From an uncultured Pseudomonadota bacterium (GTDB lineage: Bacteria; Myxococcota_A; UBA796; GCA-2862545): a stretch of 64,000 nt of DNA. Made by a program: the position numbers and the translations under genes. The stretch spans positions 1-64,000 of the forward strand of contig CAJXTB010000004.1 in assembly GCA_913061235.1 (NCBI GenBank), written 5' to 3'. Positions 60,684 to 64,000 of the stretch are shown one piece after another (within the stretch, counting starts at the first letter, position 1; each line of letters begins with the position of its first letter). The notes beneath the pieces are model-generated. The model was not told where the DNA came from, searched no databases, and worked only from the letters and a program-made list of their open reading frames with translations.

Positions 60684-63600
60684 CTATGGGGACTCAAAGA
60701 TGCGTATGTCATCGATGGTAGCGCCTTCATTGGTGGTTCGGTCATCACTGCGGAAGGCGAATCGTAGCCGCAGTGGGGCTCCGGCGTACTCGGCTAGGTC
60801 CACACCCACGGTCACGTAGGAGTCGGAGCCGCCGACGAACTCCCATCCGGCTTGGCCAATGTCGTCCTGCCCGTCGAAGCCGGGGGTCGCGGGGGGAATG
60901 GGGAACCAGTCCGCTCCGCGCTCGATCTCGATGGACAGCGCGTCTCCTGACTCACCGGCCATGTGAAGTGCGAAGGTCAAGTACGGTGCAGAGGCCCCAG
61001 ACAGCTCGATGGGTGGCAGGTACAAATACTCGCGCGCCAGGCTGAAGTAGTTGTTGCCAAGGTTCGTTCCCCAGGCGTTTGTGCCGCTGTTTCCGGTCTC
61101 TGGTCCCTCGGTCACGACGCCCCAGTTGAACAGTTGGTCGTTGCCGGCCACGAGTCCGCCGTCGTCGGACTCGAAGTCGAGCAGCGTTCCCAGAGAGAGC
61201 ACGGGGCCGCCGGGGAACCACGCGGGGTTTAGTGGGTCGGTGTTTGCCGCAATCTCGGCACCATCGCCGCTGCCGTCGCCGTCGGTGTCAAACAGAGTGG
61301 GGTCGGTTCCGTAGGTGCCCAGCTCATTCATCATTCCGACGAGGCCATCGCCGTCGTAGTCGTCGTTCTCGTCCGAGTACAGCACGTCGTCGAGGAAGAC
61401 ACCGTTGGCCGTGGTTCGGTCGTCTGACCAGAAGGCCAAGCGTGTGGCGAGCAGTTGGTTCACGTCTACGCTGGAGAGTGGAATGAGGAACAAGTCGTAG
61501 TTGCTGCGGTAGCCGTGAGAGCGCCAGGCCTGCCAGCCGCCGGTGATGTTGCCGTCGTACATGGGGGAGTCGGGGACGACGGGAGACCACGCTTCGTCAA
61601 CGCTGGTTCGGGTCTCAATGAAGAAACCGTCGTCTACGTCGCCAATGCGGGACTGAATGCGAAGTGCAAGGACCGGTTCGTCTCCAGCAGCCAGGTCTAG
61701 AGGCGGCAAGTATAGGTACTCGCGGGCATTGGAGTAGTAGGCACTGACCAGGTTGGTCGCCCAGACCACGGTGCCGCTGTACGCACGGATGGCGTCTGTG
61801 TTCGGCGGGCCGTACTCCCACAGGTCTCCGAGTGTGGCGACGCCCTGACGCGACTCTTCAAACGTCAGTAGCGTGCCTGGGGTCATGGGCTGCACGCCCG
61901 GGAAGGTTGCTGGGTTCAGCGGGTCGTGGTTGCCTGCGACCTCGGGTCCGTCGTTGACGCCGTCGCCGTCTGTGTCCGAGACCAGAGGGTCTGTGCTCTG
62001 GGCTGCGACCTCTGCAAGTACACCGACAATACCGTCGTTATCGGGGTCGGACCCTTCTTCCCATAGACCAATATTGTCCAGGTAGACCCCGGAGTCGACG
62101 AGCCGGTCGTCGCTGACGAAGGTGAAGCGGGTGCGCACTTGCTGACCGGCCCACGGGGAGAGGTTGAAGGCCATGAGCACGTAGTCGTTGAGGTAGCCTT
62201 GGTCGGTCCAAGCCGGGTGTCCGCCGGCCACGGTGCTGTCGTACTCCGGGAATGCGGGCTCAACGTCGAGCCAGCCGCTTCCGGCATCAATCTCTAGGCG
62301 GAATCCGTCTCCAGACTCGCCGCGGCTGCTGAAGCGCGCGGTGAGGATGGGCTGCGTGGCAGAGGTCAGGTCGAGTGGCGGCAGGAATAGGTGTTCGTGC
62401 GCGAATGAGAAGTAGTTGCCCTCTAGGTTGGTCGCCCAGCCGCGGGTGCCGGAGAACGCTTCACCTGGACCGGAACGAATGGGACCGAGCTGCCAGAGCT
62501 GGTGCCAGGGCAGGGTGGCGACCCCTCCAGAACCGTTGTCAAAGTCGAGCCGTTCACCGGGTTGTAGGGGGTCTGCGGACGCGAACCATGCTGGGTTCAG
62601 GGCGTCTGTCAGGTCGGACAGCTCAACACTATCGCTGGTTCCGTCGTTGTCGGTGTCTGCGACGAACGGGTCGGTCTGTAGCTGTTCGAACTCGCCAATC
62701 ACGCCGAGCAGGCCGTCGTTGTCGGGGTCGCTCGACTCTTCGTGTACGCCGATATCATCAATGTAGACCCCCTCTTCAGTGAGTCTGTCATCTGACGTGA
62801 AGGCAATTCGAAGCTCGACTTGCCGGCCGACGTGGTCTGCGAGGGAGACGGCGGCGAGCTCGTATTGGTCGAGGTAGAAGTGGTCTCGCCAGCCTGGGAA
62901 GCCGTCCACGCCGATGTCGTGGTACTGGGGGAATGCCGCCAAGACCGGCTCCCACTCGCCGTTTGGCCGGCGGACCTCAACCCGAGTGGTGTCGCCGTCT
63001 TCAGAGCGGTTGTGCATGCGGAAGGACAGCGTGGGGTTGATGCCGTCCGTTAGCTGTACTGGAGGAAGGTACAGGTACTCTTCGGCATCGCTAAAGTAGG
63101 TGCTGTCGAGGTCCGTTCCCCAGGCGAAAGACCCCGTGTGGCCGCCGGATGCGCCGGAAGTCGGTGTGCCATACTCCCACAGCTCACCAATGGTCGCGAG
63201 CCCGCCGTTGTCGAGCTGCAGGCTCTCTTCATGGTCGAGGGGCCATGGAATGGTATCGGGTGTCCAAGCAGGATTGTCGCCAGAGCTTCCGGCGATGACT
63301 TCGGCGCCATCTGTGAAGCCGTCGCCGTCTGTATCGGGTAGGAAGGGATTGGTATTGTGGACCACGACTTCGTTGAGAATGCCTGGCAGTCCATCATTGT
63401 CCGGGTCGTCGGACTCATCATAGAAACCCATGGTGTCGACGTAGGCGCCTAGGCTGGTGCTGTTGGCATTGGCGCGAAAGGTGACGCGGAGCAATGCGCG
63501 TTGTCCGGCGTACTCGGCCAAGGATGCGACGATGATGTCGTAGTCGTCTCGGTAGCCGAGGCGTTGCCAACCGGGTTGTCCGTCCGCATCGAAGCCTTCG

Positions 63601-64000
63601 CGCCGAGGAAGGGTCTCCACGAGCGGGCTCCAGCCGTTGTCTGGGTCTAGGACCTCGACACCTAGGGCATCTCCGCTTCCGGTACGAACCCATGCTGCCA
63701 TGACGAACGACGGTTCCGCTGCCGTTGACAAGTCCACAACCGGCAAGCACAGCACACCCGTCTCATTGCTCGAGTAGTTGCCGGACAGGTTGGTCGCCCA
63801 GGCGCGAATCCCGGAGAAGGCGCGGAAGGGGCCGCTGATTGGGAGGCCAAGCTCCCAGACGCCGCCATCGACCTGGACGCCGTCGGTGTCTTCTTCAAAG
63901 TCTAGGATGGTATTGGTCTGTACGACGGGGCGGTTGACGCCGCTGATGACCACGCCGATGTCGTCGGTGTCGGTCAGGCCATCGTTGTCGGTCACGGTCA
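60684..64000 (-). CDS. Giant surface protein with five beta-sandwich + calcium-repeat modules (partial, N-terminus beyond window)
   Basis: The C-terminal ~1105 residues are seen; the frame is open at the right edge. Five modules of ~220 residues recur. Each starts with LDFEE/LTFEES-like text, has a MAM- or jelly-roll-like beta-sandwich (AFSGIRAWATNLSGNY ... LPPLDLT), a DDxGxxEESDDPDND segment, and ends with thrombospondin-type-3 calcium motifs such as DTDGDGFTDGAEV. The last module lacks the calcium tail and ends at RIFESP. Such proteins are secreted, calcium-stiffened adhesins or fibres. There is no C-terminal anchor in view. Confidence 0.8.
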   Translation of the reverse strand, partial: TVTDNDGLTDTDDIGVVISGVNRPVVQTNTILDFEEDTDGVQVDGGVWELGLPISGPFRAFSGIRAWATNLSGNYSSNETGVLCLPVVDLSTAAEPSFVMAAWVRTGSGDALGVEVLDPDNGWSPLVETLPRREGFDADGQPGWQRLGYRDDYDIIVASLAEYAGQRALLRVTFRANANSTSLGAYVDTMGFYDESDDPDNDGLPGILNEVVVHNTNPFLPDTDGDGFTDGAEVIAGSSGDNPAWTPDTIPWPLDHEESLQLDNGGLATIGELWEYGTPTSGASGGHTGSFAWGTDLDSTYFSDAEEYLYLPPVQLTDGINPTLSFRMHNRSEDGDTTRVEVRRPNGEWEPVLAAFPQYHDIGVDGFPGWRDHFYLDQYELAAVSLADHVGRQVELRIAFTSDDRLTEEGVYIDDIGVHEESSDPDNDGLLGVIGEFEQLQTDPFVADTDNDGTSDSVELSDLTDALNPAWFASADPLQPGERLDFDNGSGGVATLPWHQLWQLGPIRSGPGEAFSGTRGWATNLEGNYFSFAHEHLFLPPLDLTSATQPILTARFSSRGESGDGFRLEIDAGSGWLDVEPAFPEYDSTVAGGHPAWTDQGYLNDYVLMAFNLSPWAGQQVRTRFTFVSDDRLVDSGVYLDNIGLWEEGSDPDNDGIVGVLAEVAAQSTDPLVSDTDGDGVNDGPEVAGNHDPLNPATFPGVQPMTPGTLLTFEESRQGVATLGDLWEYGPPNTDAIRAYSGTVVWATNLVSAYYSNAREYLYLPPLDLAAGDEPVLALRIQSRIGDVDDGFFIETRTSVDEAWSPVVPDSPMYDGNITGGWQAWRSHGYRSNYDLFLIPLSSVDVNQLLATRLAFWSDDRTTANGVFLDDVLYSDENDDYDGDGLVGMMNELGTYGTDPTLFDTDGDGSGDGAEIAANTDPLNPAWFPGGPVLSLGTLLDFESDDGGLVAGNDQLFNWGVVTEGPETGNSGTNAWGTNLGNNYFSLAREYLYLPPIELSGASAPYLTFALHMAGESGDALSIEIERGADWFPIPPATPGFDGQDDIGQAGWEFVGGSDSYVTVGVDLAEYAGAPLRLRFAFRSDDRTTNEGATIDDIRIFESP

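Overview
The window looks like a chromosomal segment of a GC-rich, Gram-negative bacterium of the Myxococcota (deltaproteobacterial) type. The main pointers are a MYXO-CTERM-like C-terminal anchor (Cys-rich motif, one hydrophobic helix, Arg run) on the protein at 57821-59095, Hanks-type kinase genes with C-terminal membrane anchors, many lipoproteins and secreted beta-propeller or calcium-repeat proteins, and a bacterial EpmA/EF-P/EpmB set. I saw no tRNA, rRNA, CRISPR array, transposase or phage gene. Genes are dense, often overlapping by ATGA/GTGA, and GTG/TTG starts are frequent.

Left third (1-24.5 kb): a repeat-rich secreted protein broken by an in-frame stop; PepA; a membrane-anchored pseudokinase; a giant secreted metallopeptidase/propeller/barrel protein with a lipoprotein; an active Ser/Thr kinase; a HerA-like ATPase; miaB followed by an ABC exporter (permease, ATPase, small membrane protein); a patatin; an XRE-cupin regulator divergent from an SDR/QueA-like pair, with a near-perfect palindromic operator between them; boxC (benzoyl-CoA ring cleavage), a lipoprotein hydrolase and a DUF4863 protein.

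Middle (24.6-46 kb): an amidase lipoprotein, a MoeB/rhodanese protein, a peroxiredoxin, a FIST sensor with a CheA-like kinase, a lipoprotein hydrolase, a five-gene purine operon (purC-purS-purQ-purL-purF-like) whose last product has lost both PurF active sites, and the epmA-efp / epmB cluster for EF-P beta-lysylation. Between a lipoprotein gene (ends 41323) and a TPR gene (starts 43191) lies about 1.7 kb without a credible protein gene. It is packed with short perfect hairpins capped by UUCG, CUUG and GNRA loops, has an internally duplicated motif, and ends in a strong intrinsic terminator at 43065-43106. I interpret it as a very large structured non-coding RNA on the + strand that I cannot assign to any known class; it is the outstanding feature of the window.

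Right third (46-64 kb): an operon of a beta-propeller lipoprotein, a ComEC-like metallo-beta-lactamase protein, a DUF3006 protein and a double helix-hairpin-helix protein; a lipid/polyketide locus of acyl-AMP ligase, free-standing acyl carrier protein and a 2092-residue KS-AT-ACP-KR-DH-alpha-oxoamine synthase megaprotein, predicted to make a long-chain amino-ketone (sphingoid-like) lipid; a MYXO-CTERM protein; a YigZ/IMPACT protein; an outer-membrane barrel; and the C-terminal 1.1 thousand residues of a surface protein made of five beta-sandwich plus calcium-repeat modules that runs off the window.

All calls come from reading the sequence and translations by eye; no database search or folding program was run.
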